A stretch of DNA of 64,000 nucleotides from Fistularia commersonii (taxonomy: Eukaryota > Chordata > Actinopteri > Syngnathiformes > Fistulariidae). Below are positions 34,189 to 47,700 of this stretch, piece after piece. Numbering within the stretch: position 1 is the stretch's first letter; each line of letters starts with the position of its first letter. A model generated the notes under the pieces. It was not told the DNA's origin. It ran no database searches and saw nothing but the letters and a program-made list of their open reading frames with translations. A program made the position numbers and the translations under genes. Where the stretch lies: contig JBBMNZ010000002.1 of the NCBI GenBank assembly GCA_037954325.1, forward strand, positions 15,051,679 to 15,115,678. The letters run 5' to 3'.

Positions 34189-37100
34189 TTATTTTGTATG
34201 TGATGTCCTGGTGCGCTTAGCTGGTCTCACTAAATACTCCTGAGCTCTTTTAGATGCACTGCGTGGCAACATGGCTGCCTGGCTTCTCTTTACAGGTTTC
34301 AAAGCCCCTCTTCTGGTTGATGCTGCTCCTTCAGGTCTCCTACCTGGTTTTTGAAGCACATTATTTATTGCAGTTAATTTTGTTGATCTCTTTGACATCT
34401 GACTGAGGTTTCCAAGCGGAGAGGCTGGTGCTTCCATTTTTCTCTGTGATCTCGTCAGGACCTGGTCAGGTGAACTTGGGCCCTTGACCTCCAAGCTCGG
34501 CTGTGGGGTTTCACTGATATTCTCTATGTGTTTGATTTCAGAAACTAGACTAGGAGCATTCATTTTATTCACAGTTGATTTTTCCATTTCTTTGTCTCCT
34601 TCAATTAGTCTTTTGTTTCCCCTGTTTTTAGACACATCAAGGGGATTGCTTTCAAATGTTCTAGGAGACCCAAGCCGTGGAGAGCCTCTCTTTGCAAATT
34701 CTTCTTTTTTAGGTATAGCTCTAACACTTGTCTGGGCCCTGACTGCTCTCTCATAAACAGGTTGCCTTACAGCCTTTCTGACATCCAATTTTTTCCTCTT
34801 CTCCATTTTGCCTGTAAACTCTCTGATGTGTTTGCTAACTGGTTGGGCTGACTTTTGTGCTTTCAGCGGTGGTTTCAAATTTGACTTTGAGGCGGACTTT
34901 GTGGTTGTCAGTCTTTTCAAATTGTTTGCTTTTAAGCTTTTGGAGCCATTTTTTAGTCTAACATCAGTTTGCTGGACCTGCATCTTCTCTCGGATATTTG
35001 AGTATTTCCTCAGGATCCTGGCACTTGCCGGGTTCTTTGATTTGCCAGAAGCTTTCTGGGCCTCGCCTCTCGGCACATGGGCTTCAATAGAGCAGTACGA
35101 CTTGATTAAATTTTGCGTGGTGCTGGGTAGTTCTCTTCTCTCTTTCCCTTTGACAGCTATGGCCTCCTGCTCCAGTGCTTTAGCAATCAGCTTCTGACTC
35201 TTGGGGTTGCTCTTTACAGGAGAGGCAATGGCAAACTTTTTTAGATGTTTCTTTAAGCGCTCTGCCTGTAGGCTTGGAAATACACCCTGAGAGGTCCCTG
35301 GCGTACTGGATGAGCTGTGAAAGCACAGCTGGGTTTCTGATGGAAGACGTGTATTTACTTTCTTAACAATGACAAGGGACTTTGTTTCTGTTGATTCAAG
35401 GAACCAGCGGCAAATACTTGTGAGATCAAAACCTTTCATGAAGAGCATTTGCACTGGAGAGTACTTGTGGTGCTCTGCAGACTTTGGTTTTCGTGCCCTG
35501 CGTTTACTTTTCCATATAGCTGCCTGCCTGTCTGCTTTGTTTTTGTATTTTGTTGCTGGCTGACCCTCCTTGTCCAATGGCACCCAGCCTTTCTGCATCT
35601 TATCATACTTAATGTTCAGGTTTGTGAGAAGCTGTTGGTTTTCTTCTCCCGTCAGTGTCTCAAAAAATTTGTTAGTCTGTTTGAGGGGCTCCGGTCTTGA
35701 TGTGATGGCGTGAAGGTTAGAACTGAAGCGTGCCGAAGAAGTGGCCGTTAATGGAGGGGGCTTTGCATGAGCTTTAGTTGCCTTGTCTTGCATCATTTTG
35801 GAGGTTGAAGCCCCATCACTATGTTTTTCAACAACAGAAATAGCACTGGTAGACACTGCAGACAATTTCTGAGACCTCAAAGTTAATTTTTTGTTTTCCA
35901 GTGGTATTGACTGAGTAAGCGACTGAGGGGAACTTTCAGCCTTACTGCTCTCACTCCTCAGTGGCATTCTGGTGGGCCTATCTGTCTGAGAAGAACTCTT
36001 TTCTCCGCTTTCAGACTTTTCTTTAAGAGATGCATTTGGCTGCTCTGGCAGAGACTCCTTTCTGACAACTTGTTTACTTCTCAATTGTGTTTGTACGTCA
36101 GTCTTATCAGGATTCTGATTTACTCTCAGCTCAGTGTGAACGTGCTCCATCTCATTCTTACTTCCATCTAATCCAGCCTTTGCTGATCTTAGTTTCTGTT
36201 TGGGATGCAGGTTTTCAAGCAACATTTTTTGAGTTTCTTCTGATGTTGTCCTCATTGGTTGATTTTTTTCACTGTTTACCTCTAGAGTATTTTCTTGGAC
36301 TGTGCTCAGACAGGACTGTTCTGAGGGTGCAGGGGAAGATGACCCAATTAAAGGAGAAGGCATTGGAAGCAGGGGGGGTATAAAGACATCGGTAGCTACA
36401 TTGTGCGGAGATGGGGGTGTATCTAAAGAGGCAGAGTTTGAAGATGGCAGTGAGGCTGGACTTTGATCAGGCTTCTGACTGGTTGATCTAAGTTGACGTT
36501 TAGAATTGATGTTTTGAAAAGAATCAGATATCGGATCAGAAAGGCCAGGCAGTGTTTCCCGATCTTTCTGAACCTTCTTATGTTTTTGGATTTGTTTGGG
36601 TCTTAATGGTGACTTAGATACTAAACTTGAAGCTAGTTCTGCCTGCTTCTGGGTTATGGCTGTATTCTCACCCAAATTTCCAGGGGATTTAGTGGTGTGT
36701 CTCTCCAAATTAACAGTTTCAGATGGATCAACAATGGCTTTGTTAGGAGTGGGGGTGGACTTAATTGGGGACCTACTGCGTGATGTGCCACTGTTACGAA
36801 ATCTACGACGTAGACTTCTATCAGAGGCTGATATGGGTCTACCATTAACATACCCCACTATCACAGATTCTGTATGCCGTAACCTCTTTGGGAGCAAGAT
36901 CACGGTACCTTTTTTTCTACGCCAGGGGGGTAATTCTTTCAAGAGCGTATCAAGTGTCTTTGACGACACATCATAGTCATCATCCTCTTCTACTGATGTT
37001 TCTAAAGGTGAAACACCTTCAACTGCTTCTGCTGTTTTAACCTCCTGCTCTTTCATCGTATCCTCATCTACCGAACATGTATGATTGGACTTTTCTGCCT

Positions 37101-38791
37101 TGCCTGTATCATCATGGGAAATCTGTGTTTTTGGCTGAAGTTCCATAGGTTGCTCATCTTCTAGCCTCTCCCTTTCAACTTCTTGTGTCTCTTCATTAAT
37201 CATGTCTAACTGGGATTGGGGGCTATTTTGCTGGACATGTTCACTGCTCTGAATTGTATCTAATGTTATCTGGGGTTCCACCTCATCTATGCTGTTATTC
37301 TCTACTGGTTCTGTAACTGTTTCTGACACTGCTCCCTCTGCCTTCTCCAGCTGGGTAGGTTCAAATTGGTTTGCTTGCTCTGCTTCAACTGTTTCCTGTG
37401 AAACAATATCTTCACTTCCTATTGTTTTCACCAAATCCATAGTTGTCTCGTGGTCTACACTTGTACACACATCTATTTTTCTGTTCTCTGTCGGAGAGTT
37501 CACAATTGACTGGGGAGCGGACTGTGCCTTACTCTGACACACATCAGTTTGACTAGTTTCTACTACAGTATCTACTTCACTGGCTGCTACCTCTACCATA
37601 TCCCCTGATCCTGGTATTACCCTCTCATCCGATTCCTCTGTGGACATCTGTTCACTCATTGTGTCTAAGCATGCGCCAGCAAAAGGCATGTCCACCGGAG
37701 GTACACCTTCAGGCTTTGACAGAATTTGTCTTGGTGTGACCAATGTGGTCAACTCTGGCATTGGATTAGGACAGTTACCCCTTCCAGCCAATGTACGGAC
37801 GGTTTTTAATTCCCAAATTTCATCTGAGTACATGTGTCCTCTGGTGCTTTTTCTGGCATTGCGACGTGGAATCATATTACGTTGCTTTTCTTTCAAGCAC
37901 TCTGTTATTGGCTTGTCTATATAAACAATGTCACAGTGACCAAGATCAGGGTCAACCAATACCCTACAAGGAGAGTCCCTGGTCTGATGATCAGATGAGG
38001 CCCTGATGGTCTTCCTGGCAGTCCGTGGAGAATCCAGGGTAATTGTTGCATGAACTGAAAACGGCTTTCCTGATGCATCTTTGGCATGCCCGAGAGTTTC
38101 TCTCTGTCTGGGTTGGTTTGTGTGACTAACATGATTGTGTCTTTTCACAGAAGAGCTAAGCCTCGCACTATGAGCCTCTATTCTGTTGGATGAATTTGAG
38201 TTACCCTGTCTATTCTCCAAAGTGCCAGAGTCTGATGAAAGCGAGGTCGTCAGAACACACGATAGAGTTTTACCAGCAGCAATGTTACTGGTCTTCATTA
38301 TTTTCATTTTAAGGGGCGCATGGTCATTAATGCGGTTGTATTTTGTGTTAGTTGGACTAACAGTGCAGGGGACCAAAGCCTGGTTGCTCTCTGACCCAGG
38401 ACTACGAAGATCCAATACAGGGCTATGAGCGACAGCTGCTTTCATCGAAACTTCTGTTTCAGGACCTTTTTTCATTGCACAACTGATTGGGAAAGAGTGG
38501 GACAAATCCTGAACTTCTGACTTCAGAGTAGATTCACTGGGAAACCTTGGCTGAGAGCATGACACTCCAGAGTTGACTGCAATGGAGCAGGTAGTTGCCA
38601 GGATCCCAGAGGCTGACTTATTTGTTGGCTGTGTGCTGGACGATGCAAGTGCTTTGACCTCTGTCTGTAGAAAACCAATGGCATCTATGATCTGTCTCTG
38701 GTGATGTAGGCAGAGCTTGGCCATGAATTGTTCCAGTGTGGAGGTGGACTGCAGTTCTTTGGCCTTCACTGCACGCAAGTCTGAGCAGTCA
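34189..38791 (-). CDS. lcor: lcor long terminal exon (former C10orf12 / PALI1 region)
   Basis: A single exon of 4603 nt of coding sequence, with acceptor cctcttcag before 38791, open for 1533 residues. It starts DCSDLRAVKAKELQSTSTLE and continues FMAKLCLHHQRQIIDAIGFL, which resembles the start of the human C10orf12-coded part. A basic block near residue 622-660 (PPWRRKKGTVILLPKRLR, then GYVNGRPISASDRSLRRR) is one conserved landmark. A second lies near residue 1060-1160 (NIKYDKMQKGWVPLDKEGQP ... MLFMKGFDLTSICRWFLEST ... VKKVNTRLPSETQLCF). The latter is the PALI/DUF4553-type region. The sequence between is low-complexity, rich in Ser, Thr, Glu and Lys, and probably disordered. The tail is very basic and ends RPAKRTRTSHTK. 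Position 612 onward holds LDTLL, an LXXLL-type motif. Confidence 0.93.
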
Positions 38792-41700
38792 CTGAAGAGG
38801 AAAAACAAACAAATACATTGATAAATAAACAATTAAAGGTGAAAATGTGCATTATCAAATATTTAAGGAGAGAAGAATAATTCATATTTTTGAGCAAAAA
38901 AAAAAAAAAAAAAAAAAAGCACTAAGGCAATGGTACATGAATATGTCCAAAATAATCCACCACTGTTTAACATTTTTAATCAATGCATATTTATTAGAAG
39001 AATAAGTGATCTTAAAAGATGAGTTTTCCAGCCAGTGAATTTCTCAATGACATAGTTACAGTTGAAATTTTTTGTTTTTTTGCACACTACCATTTTTGAT
39101 CTAGTATACACCAAGAAAATCTTACACATGCACAAGACATTAAGCAGTGGTGGCCCTCTTTGATTACAAAGTTTTATAACTCGAAAGAGCAATGCATTAG
39201 GGGCAAATATAGAGTACATTATTTGTGTCAAGTTTTCATGTAGTGCAAAGGATAACATTTAAATACAAGTGTTCAATAACTCCCTAAAATAAAAATAAAA
39301 AAATCAAACAGTAAAAGAAAAAACAGCACAGCAACACAGGCATGACTGAACAAATGCAAGATCGCCAATTCTACTACCTGTGATGGTTTTTTATACAAAT
39401 CTCAGAAGTAACCACATATTTTTTTTCTGGGGGTTGGTGGGTGGCTTAAGTATGTCAGTGAGGTAGTTTTTTTAAAAAATCCTCAGATACCATTGAAGCA
39501 TTTACACCTAAACACTATGCCAGAAAAATATATTTATCTTATAATCATCAGTAAAACATTGTTTTTTTTTTGCAAAAGTTCAAAACTTTCCAAGCTACAC
39601 ATTGGCCTGACGGAAATAAACAGACAAATTGAACCACATTGGGTTTCCTGAGGAGACCCTACAAAGAAACAGTATGTTACAAGGCTTTGTCTACTGACGC
39701 AAATAATAGAGCGTTAAAGGCTGAAAAGCAACCCTATAGGCCAAGTAGATACTATACTCGTTTACTGATATTATAACATTTTAGAAAAACCTTCAACTCA
39801 TGTGAGAAGATTGATTACGCACCGCAAAACTGAATGCTCTGAAAAATTACATTTTGACACAACTATGACGAAGCCAGCAATGAATCAAAAGTGATCAGGA
39901 GTCAACAGATCTGACGTTCAAATCATTTTCATAGCATATATCTACTAAGTAATGTGGGGATTTTTTTAAAAAATTCCAAGAACCCAGTTTTCATTATATA
40001 GTTAAAAATTATGTCCTCTGTGAGGCATTGCGCACTTACTAACTACAAATTAAATCTTTCATTTCAAACTTTACAAGATGACATGTTACCTGTGGCTGTG
40101 TTTGGATTGACATTCATTTTATAACAAAGTACAAAAATAAAAAGAAAAAGGGAAAAATTTACTTTTTTTGGTCTAAAAACATAAATAATTTGTACATAAA
40201 GCCAAAATATTTCAAATAATTTTAGTGATTAAAAAATAGTTTCTTTGTGATGAAAAATAACCTTTGCTGCAAATGGAGCCATTTTGCTGTTATGCTTTTT
40301 TAGATTTTTTGCTGAGTTTTTAATTTCTATCCCTGCTGGTACAAATGTAAGACAGGTACCTGAATATTGAGTGGTAAGGATTTTATCCCTGAGGGTTTTG
40401 CTGTTTCACTACATTATTGCAGTAATGACCTGACAACCTGTGTATGCATTTTTCTTTTACAGGAGTAACTCAAAGATTTTTTCAAAAAAAGCAAGAACAA
40501 ATCAAGTTCTTAAAAAAAAAAATCACAATATTTTACCACTGTTAACAACACTCCTCTGTGATTTTCCATCTTTACTGTACATTAAAGATTTACATTTGAA
40601 GATATCAAACAGTTCTATGTTGGATGACATATTGTCTAGTTTTTAAACTCTTTCAGCAATTTCTGAGGTTCTTTGTCCATCTTTACACAATGTGAACTCA
40701 ACAGTAACACACCTACAACACTTCATTATTTCCAGTAAAGCGTCCTTGAAAGATACATGTCACCATATACAACTAATGTTTCATTATCACATTTGGTTCA
40801 ATCCATTCATGCAAAAATACACAGTGTCATTCCTTTATACATTTTGAATGTTAACTCAAACATTAAAAAAAAGAAATCTATTCATTTTTTTCTCAATTAT
40901 ATTTTATCTGAAAGGTTGCTTTTTTCCCCACTTGGGTTATCTTGTTGTTTCAACAAGAATTTTTCCACCAGTGCATTCTATTGACTGAGCAATACCCAAC
41001 ATTTTTAATAACAAAGAAAAGGACAATCTTAAAGTAGTTCCTTTCCATCTATTATGTTAGACAATTTAATTTACCTTTAAACCATTATATCCATATGTCT
41101 TTAAACACTTATGCTTTTTATATTGTTAAAGCCATTTACATTCATAGTTACTTAAGTGACGATTTAGGTATTGGTTAATAAATATTGATTAATATATACT
41201 GCATTAAAAAATAAACTGTACTCCAAACATATTAGCTTACAACACGTATGTAAGGGAGAGAGAAGTTGCCCATATATATCAGAAACAAAACAGTTCCTGT
41301 GTCTTATCTTTCATATAACCATTTCCCTACCCTGAAAATATATATAAAATAATAATGTAATAAAACAAACAAATGAAGTACAATACACTTAAATATTTAC
41401 ATGTTTGAAATTTTTGATTGATTATTTCTTTCTTATATCATTGCTCCTCCAATATTTATGAATATCTATCTTTAAAAAAAAAATGATGTGAAAGCTGAGA
41501 AATTATAAACGGTTGTAGAAAGCTGCTCAGAGAATAGCAGACTGTGATATGAGTTTTCTGTGAGGTAGTCAGATTTGCTACAAGAAGGAGCTTACAGGTG
41601 TCTTTTAATGTTACATACTGTATGTGCCCGTATAATAATTGCAATTCAATAACACTAAATGGAAAAAAAATTGATGCAAGACTTTTATGTGATGCCTGAC

Positions 41701-44700
41701 GATTGTCGATGCGACTGTGAATTAAAAGGAATATTATGTATACGCCAGTAAAATTGCAACTTTTTTTGTACGTGTTAATCTTTTCATGAAATGTTTGTGA
41801 ATGTGTTGAATTTGGCTGGGATTGTAAGGTTTGGCCCAAAAAAAATAGTCAATTAGAAAGAATTTATAATCAGAAATAACAATAAGGTTAACATTTGAGG
41901 ACACGCGAGCCATGACAGCTAAGAGTATCTACTAAATCATTGACCATTAAGAAATTCTATTGCATTGTGCTGTTAGGCTTCTAGAGTACTTGTAACAGTA
42001 AAATAATTTCAAGTTTTACAATCGCTGCATTTTTAACTGTAATACAATATTATGTATATCTGGGTTAACTGAATCCAAAGCAATTCAAAGCCATTGATAA
42101 AAGCAACCACATTAGTCAAACAAATACTGTGCATTTAAAAGCCTGATTGGTAAAATGATAGTTAACTCAAATTTGCTACAAATGCATATTCACCTGATCA
42201 AAGTATAATGGGCCATAGTCCCATATTAAAATGTCCTGAGGCATAAATGATAATGCACACTGAGGTGTCCCGCTGGAGTAATGAAAAGAATGAGGCAGAA
42301 GAAAATGAAATGTGGGCTGCCAGACAAATTACTTCTACAAAAAAGGCTATACCTAGGCAACAAAACCAGTAAAACCAATTGTGCTTAACACTACTTCAAG
42401 AAAAGGAATAGGAAAATTAACCAATATCCATTCTATACATTTCATTGTATAGAATGCACCCTGCCATGAAATCACAACAAAGATTGAAATGCAATGTTGC
42501 ACATAGTATAAAAATCCCTTCAACTAAAGAATTAGTGTGGTGAGCAATCACTTATTACAACAAAATACTTTAATAAACTCTTGAATAGTGATGGTAATTT
42601 ATGGTGTTAACGGTTTTTGTATATAAACCAAATTCAATTTTTTTATTTAACATTGAATGAGATGAATATACCCTACGACCACTTCTGAAGTACAAATTCT
42701 ACTGCAAAACATTAATATCTTCAATAATCTTAACAAAGAATAGACTAAATTTTCACCTTACTGATCTTTAAAAACTAAAATAGGTGGGTTTATCTGGTGT
42801 ACACTACTTAGAAACTAACAATGTCATTTCACTTCATTTGGAATTAATTGCCTGGAAAAAGTTGTCATTCTTAATGAAAGAAAATAAAACACAAATTTCA
42901 TTTGGACTTCTAAAAGTATTTAAAATGCTACTGAAGTCTTTTTATCATGTGCCTTAAAGGATCTGCATTCGCATATGTGAAATGCGTGAACCATTCTACG
43001 TTAACATGGTGAAAAAGGGTCATGTTTTGTAATCATGACTGAGATGATCAAAATAACTATTATTTCTGTGAAGAAAAATAAATACAAAATATGATACTTG
43101 AAATCTAGAAATAAAAATAAGCCCATAATCAAACTGATCTAAAATACTTTGAAGGCTTACACTGGCACTGACATGCTACCTACAGTTAAGGTATGATGTG
43201 AAGACATTAGGGCACAGGGTATACATACTTGTCAGTAAGACTTGCTAGCTTGTTAAGACTTGTTAGCTAAGAGGGTATTTGGCGTTTTTTTACTTCTCAA
43301 AATGAGATGATTCATAAGAGGCAACTGTACAGTGAAGTATATATGTAACTGAGGTATATTCATGTCTACAGTAGCTGTTATGTAAGACATTTTCTGTCAC
43401 TGACAAGTACTGCATCCCAACCTGAAATTATCCTGAGCTGTCATAAAGGCAATGAGGGAAACCTATTACCATCCATATAGCACAGTGAATCCTACAAATA
43501 CATTAACTGTAAAGTAAGCTTAATATGGGTAAATAAAGTAAATGCATTTGCTTCCTTGCTCTAAAAATCATATTTTTTAGTATTTGAAATTAAAATGAAT
43601 TATGCACATGACAGTGTTGAAATACTTCAGTCAGAGATGCATTTGCAAAACAGTGATAGGAACTTTTACTGTCATCCATTGACATGTCTTAGTTACAACA
43701 TTGTTTGTTTAGCATGCATAACTTTATATTTACAAGTCAGATATACTCGCTCTATACTGAAAATAGTGGACAGTACCGACAGAAGGCACTGGGGGACGCC
43801 ACTAAAGCAGGTATTCAATTTGGCTGATTGTAACGAATACAGGGAATATATTTATAGAGCCAGGAACAGTAATTTTCAAATAGATAAGTTAAATAAATAA
43901 ACTTAAATAGAATTTAAAATGTACATTAATAATCACAATTAATAATCGGTCTTCCATATTACATGAAGATGATTGGAAGATTTAAGTTAGATGGTCATAA
44001 ACAGAAGACCATGGGGCTAGATGAAGTTCTTTCACCGTTGGGCAAATGCAAAATTTGTCTGGTTATAAAGATGCGGTTTGTTAGAAATGTACGTCTATCA
44101 TTCATTTGGTGAGAGGCTGTCAATATGCAAAGCATTCCCAATGTCAGTGGAGGAGCCCTCTTTTTCCTTAGCAACAATATGCTCAAGGTTGTGTAGTTCT
44201 TTGTTCCCAGAAGAACAAGAGACACCCTGGTCCTCGAGCTGGCTTAGCAGCCTCAGTTTCTTTTTAGGGGGATGCTTCAAGGTCCCCAATCGCTCTTTGA
44301 CTTTGTATTCCAATGTGCTGTGTGGAATGCCATATATTGACTGGGCTTTGGACACACTCATTTTCCCTCCCATCACGACCACGATAGCTTCCTCTAACAG
44401 CTCTGAGTTGTACTGTCGGTATCGACCACGTTTCTTTCTTGGTTGTTTGTTACCTTGGTCCAAATCTGAATCCAGAGAATAGTGTCCCACCAAGGCTTGA
44501 CGGTCAGTGTAGTAAGGCCAGTATTCCTTCTTCAAATCTGACCCATCAAAACTTTCGCTGAAGTTTTTAAGATTCTGCCTGGGCAAAATGGAACAAGGCT
44601 TCTTGCCGAGACCATTTTCAAATGAACCTGAATATTGTTTAGGCAGGGTTTCCCAAGAGGAGTCTGTTCCGGTGGCCAAAACTCGAACCTGGGGAATCTT

Positions 44701-47700
44701 GAGGTCAAAAGATGAATTAGAAAGAGAGCGGCTGTGGTCTTGGCAGGCATCCTGGTGGTTTCCTTTTCCAAAGGCCTGGGAATCAGAGAATATCCCAGCA
44801 GCTTCCAACAACCTAGGGATATCTTTAAGGTGTTCACTAGCTTCACTGCTGGCTTTGAGTTTGAGCAGCGCCCCAAAATGAGTTTTGGAACTCCATGGGA
44901 CAGATCCGTTTCTGAAGAGGTCAGTAGGTCTTGAGCTGTGGTTATGGCTGAGAGGTGATTCTGGGTCGCTCTCAAGACCAACCTCCTCTTTGATGCGCAG
45001 CGAGTATGCAAGAGACGAGGATGGCTTATAACGGGTGGAGTGGCCGAAATTCTCCCTCCTCCCATCCTGTCCGTCCGCTCTCAAGGATCGCCTGATTGGA
45101 TGGAAGGAAATTGGGTGTAAGCAGAGCTTGCACAGAGCCTTTTTCTCTTTTCTAAAGGAGGATGGGTTGGGGAGGGGAGGATGTTGGCCACTCCTTTATT
45201 ATATGACCTTGCTTTGGTAACATCACTGTCTTTTAAAGTAACAGTTGGGTGGTTGTGAGTGTGACTTAAGAACAAAAACATTGAGTTTGAGATATTTTTA
45301 TTTGCTTGTTTTGACGATTGCTTACAATCTTTACATCAACATAAGGAATACCAAATGAAAGAAAAGATTATGGGCAAATTAAAAACAAAACAAACCAAAG
45401 AGAAAAGGAATACACTGGAGTGCATAAATGTCTTTGTATGCCAGCGGCTCAAAATGTATAACCAAGAGAAAAAAGGGAAATGGGGATAACTTACTGCTGT
45501 GAGGCAGATTTATAGCTGTTAAGCAGGTCACAATATCTATGTGATGCAAAATGACATTTTGTCTGTGACGTTACCACTGAACAAGCGCAGCAATAAAAGA
45601 GTAAGCCAGCAGAGGGTTTGTTGTCTTTACCAAATTCAAAGCCAGATGGATGAAATGTAACCAAAAAAGGAGAAATCCAAAACAATTTAGAAAGAAAAAA
45701 ATGCGTGGTAATCAAATACTTTCATAATCCTTTTAAGAGATACATTAGAAATTTGTTTTGTTTTTTTTTGATGGGGGGGGTGTTTTTCAAACATGGTGCA
45801 TTTATCTCCAAAAGATTTCAATACATTGTGAGTGATGCCCAAATCTATGTTATAAGATTAGGTTCTATGCCACGTTGAAACATAATGCTGATGCTGGCCT
45901 TGCGACTCTACAATAGATCAATATCTTTTTAAGAATCAGAAGAACTATTTCTCAAAAAGTACTTGCTTTTGGATCCTTTTTCAAGTTTGAAAATCAACAC
46001 AGTTGCACATGCAACACAAGGAAAATCAGAGGCAACTTCATTCCCCTTGAAATCAGTCCCACTTATTTTGCACCAATGCTTGAGATTAGTAAAAACCAAA
46101 AATCGTAAACACCGGTGCCTAACTAATAAAATAAAAATATTACATCCCAGTCTCAAAACGAGTGAGAATATAAAGTATAATGGGACCCAAAGGTTTTTCC
46201 TTATTGGTGTAAAAACCCGTCTCATACAACATATCAAACTAAGTAAAATGCTGAGGTCAGTCTGGACTGTTTGATTTCAAGTAATTTTTTTTCAGTCTAA
46301 TATTGAGGAATTTTACAGAAAATTATCCTGAAATAAACTGCCTGACTTCTGCATCTTCAGGACAGATAATATAAATGATGACAGGGCTTGCTATGCAATT
46401 AGCCTTTTCACCAACATATTAACAAGTGTCACTATCTCTTATATTATGACATTAACAGAATAAAATACTGCCTCTCTTTTGAATCGTAGCCTGAAATACA
46501 TCTGAGACAATATTTTTTGGAAAAAATCTCCTGCTATATAATTAATTTGCTAAAATTATTTTCAATCCCATGCCCGCCCTCTTTTAATTGCTTGAAAAAA
46601 ATGTTACATTTCTATTGAATGCTTACCAGCTTTCATACACGAGTATTTCCTGTAGTATGTTTCTGAAACTCAAACAAATTCACTTTTAAATTCACTGTAC
46701 TGAAAGTAGCTCAACATTACTTATAGTTTCAAGAATATCAGCATGGACCATCAGCACAGAGCCCTGCCACCAGATAATATGTCAATGTCAAGGTCAGGCT
46801 AACAGAATTATTTGAAGCCACAAATCTGTTCACTCCCCAGCTATTTAGTCCAGTGACTAAAAGACACAATTGTGACTATAGGAAATAAAAAAATATATTA
46901 AATTAACAGGTGCTTCAAGGTTATCATATCCTTGTCACCTATGAGGTCCTTTTTAAGAATGTTCTGAATAAAAAAAAAATCTAATATCAGAAAAGCAGCA
47001 AGAAAATATTTTGCACATGATAAACAGTGTATATCATGATCCTTTGTTGCAGAAACATTTGTTACTATGACTCATTTGAACTGTTCATTTTCATTCAGGC
47101 ACCTTAGTTCTCTAAAAAAAAAAAATCAGTTTCAATTTTCAAGCCTTTCAAGCACTCCCATTCCCCCAGCACTGACACCATGACAAATGGGTTCAACGAC
47201 CAAATGTCATAAAATCCTGACTATTGTGTAATCCTGCTTTTCATTTTCCAACTGGATTATGATGCATATTGACAAAATAAAATAACAAAGGGCCGATATC
47301 AAGCAAAGGATGAGAAGATATGTGTCTTACCCTTTCAGTACGGATGTCGATAGCGAAAGGCATGGCTTGTTGACTGGCAGGCTGCTACTGTTGACACGGC
47401 TCTTTTTAATAGACAGGTCAAGAACTCCCTCTGTTAAAAAGGCAGACCATAACTCCATTTAGATTTAATTGTTTAGTCTGTATCACTGCCCTACCAATCG
47501 ACATTACCTTGTTCATCAGGCTCAGACTGGAGTTTCTTGATTGTGAGGTCAAGAGGTGCATCCTGGTCAGCCATGAGGAGCTTGCTAAGGACGGGGTTCT
47601 GGTTGTGTACAGGCCCAGCTACTGTGGCAGGGGGGCTCATAGCGCTGGCCCCTGAGACCAAGGGTGGAGTTGACAGGCTTTGGTCAGAGCTTGGCTGAGG

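Noticed and set aside
34484..38428. Several plus-strand open frames opposite the long lcor exon
   Set aside because: They are mirror frames of a genuine 1533-codon coding exon. None shows domain similarity or splice structure of its own.
44078..44934. Plus-strand frames opposite the short lcor terminal exon
   Set aside because: Shadows of the pipsqueak-HTH coding exon on the minus strand.
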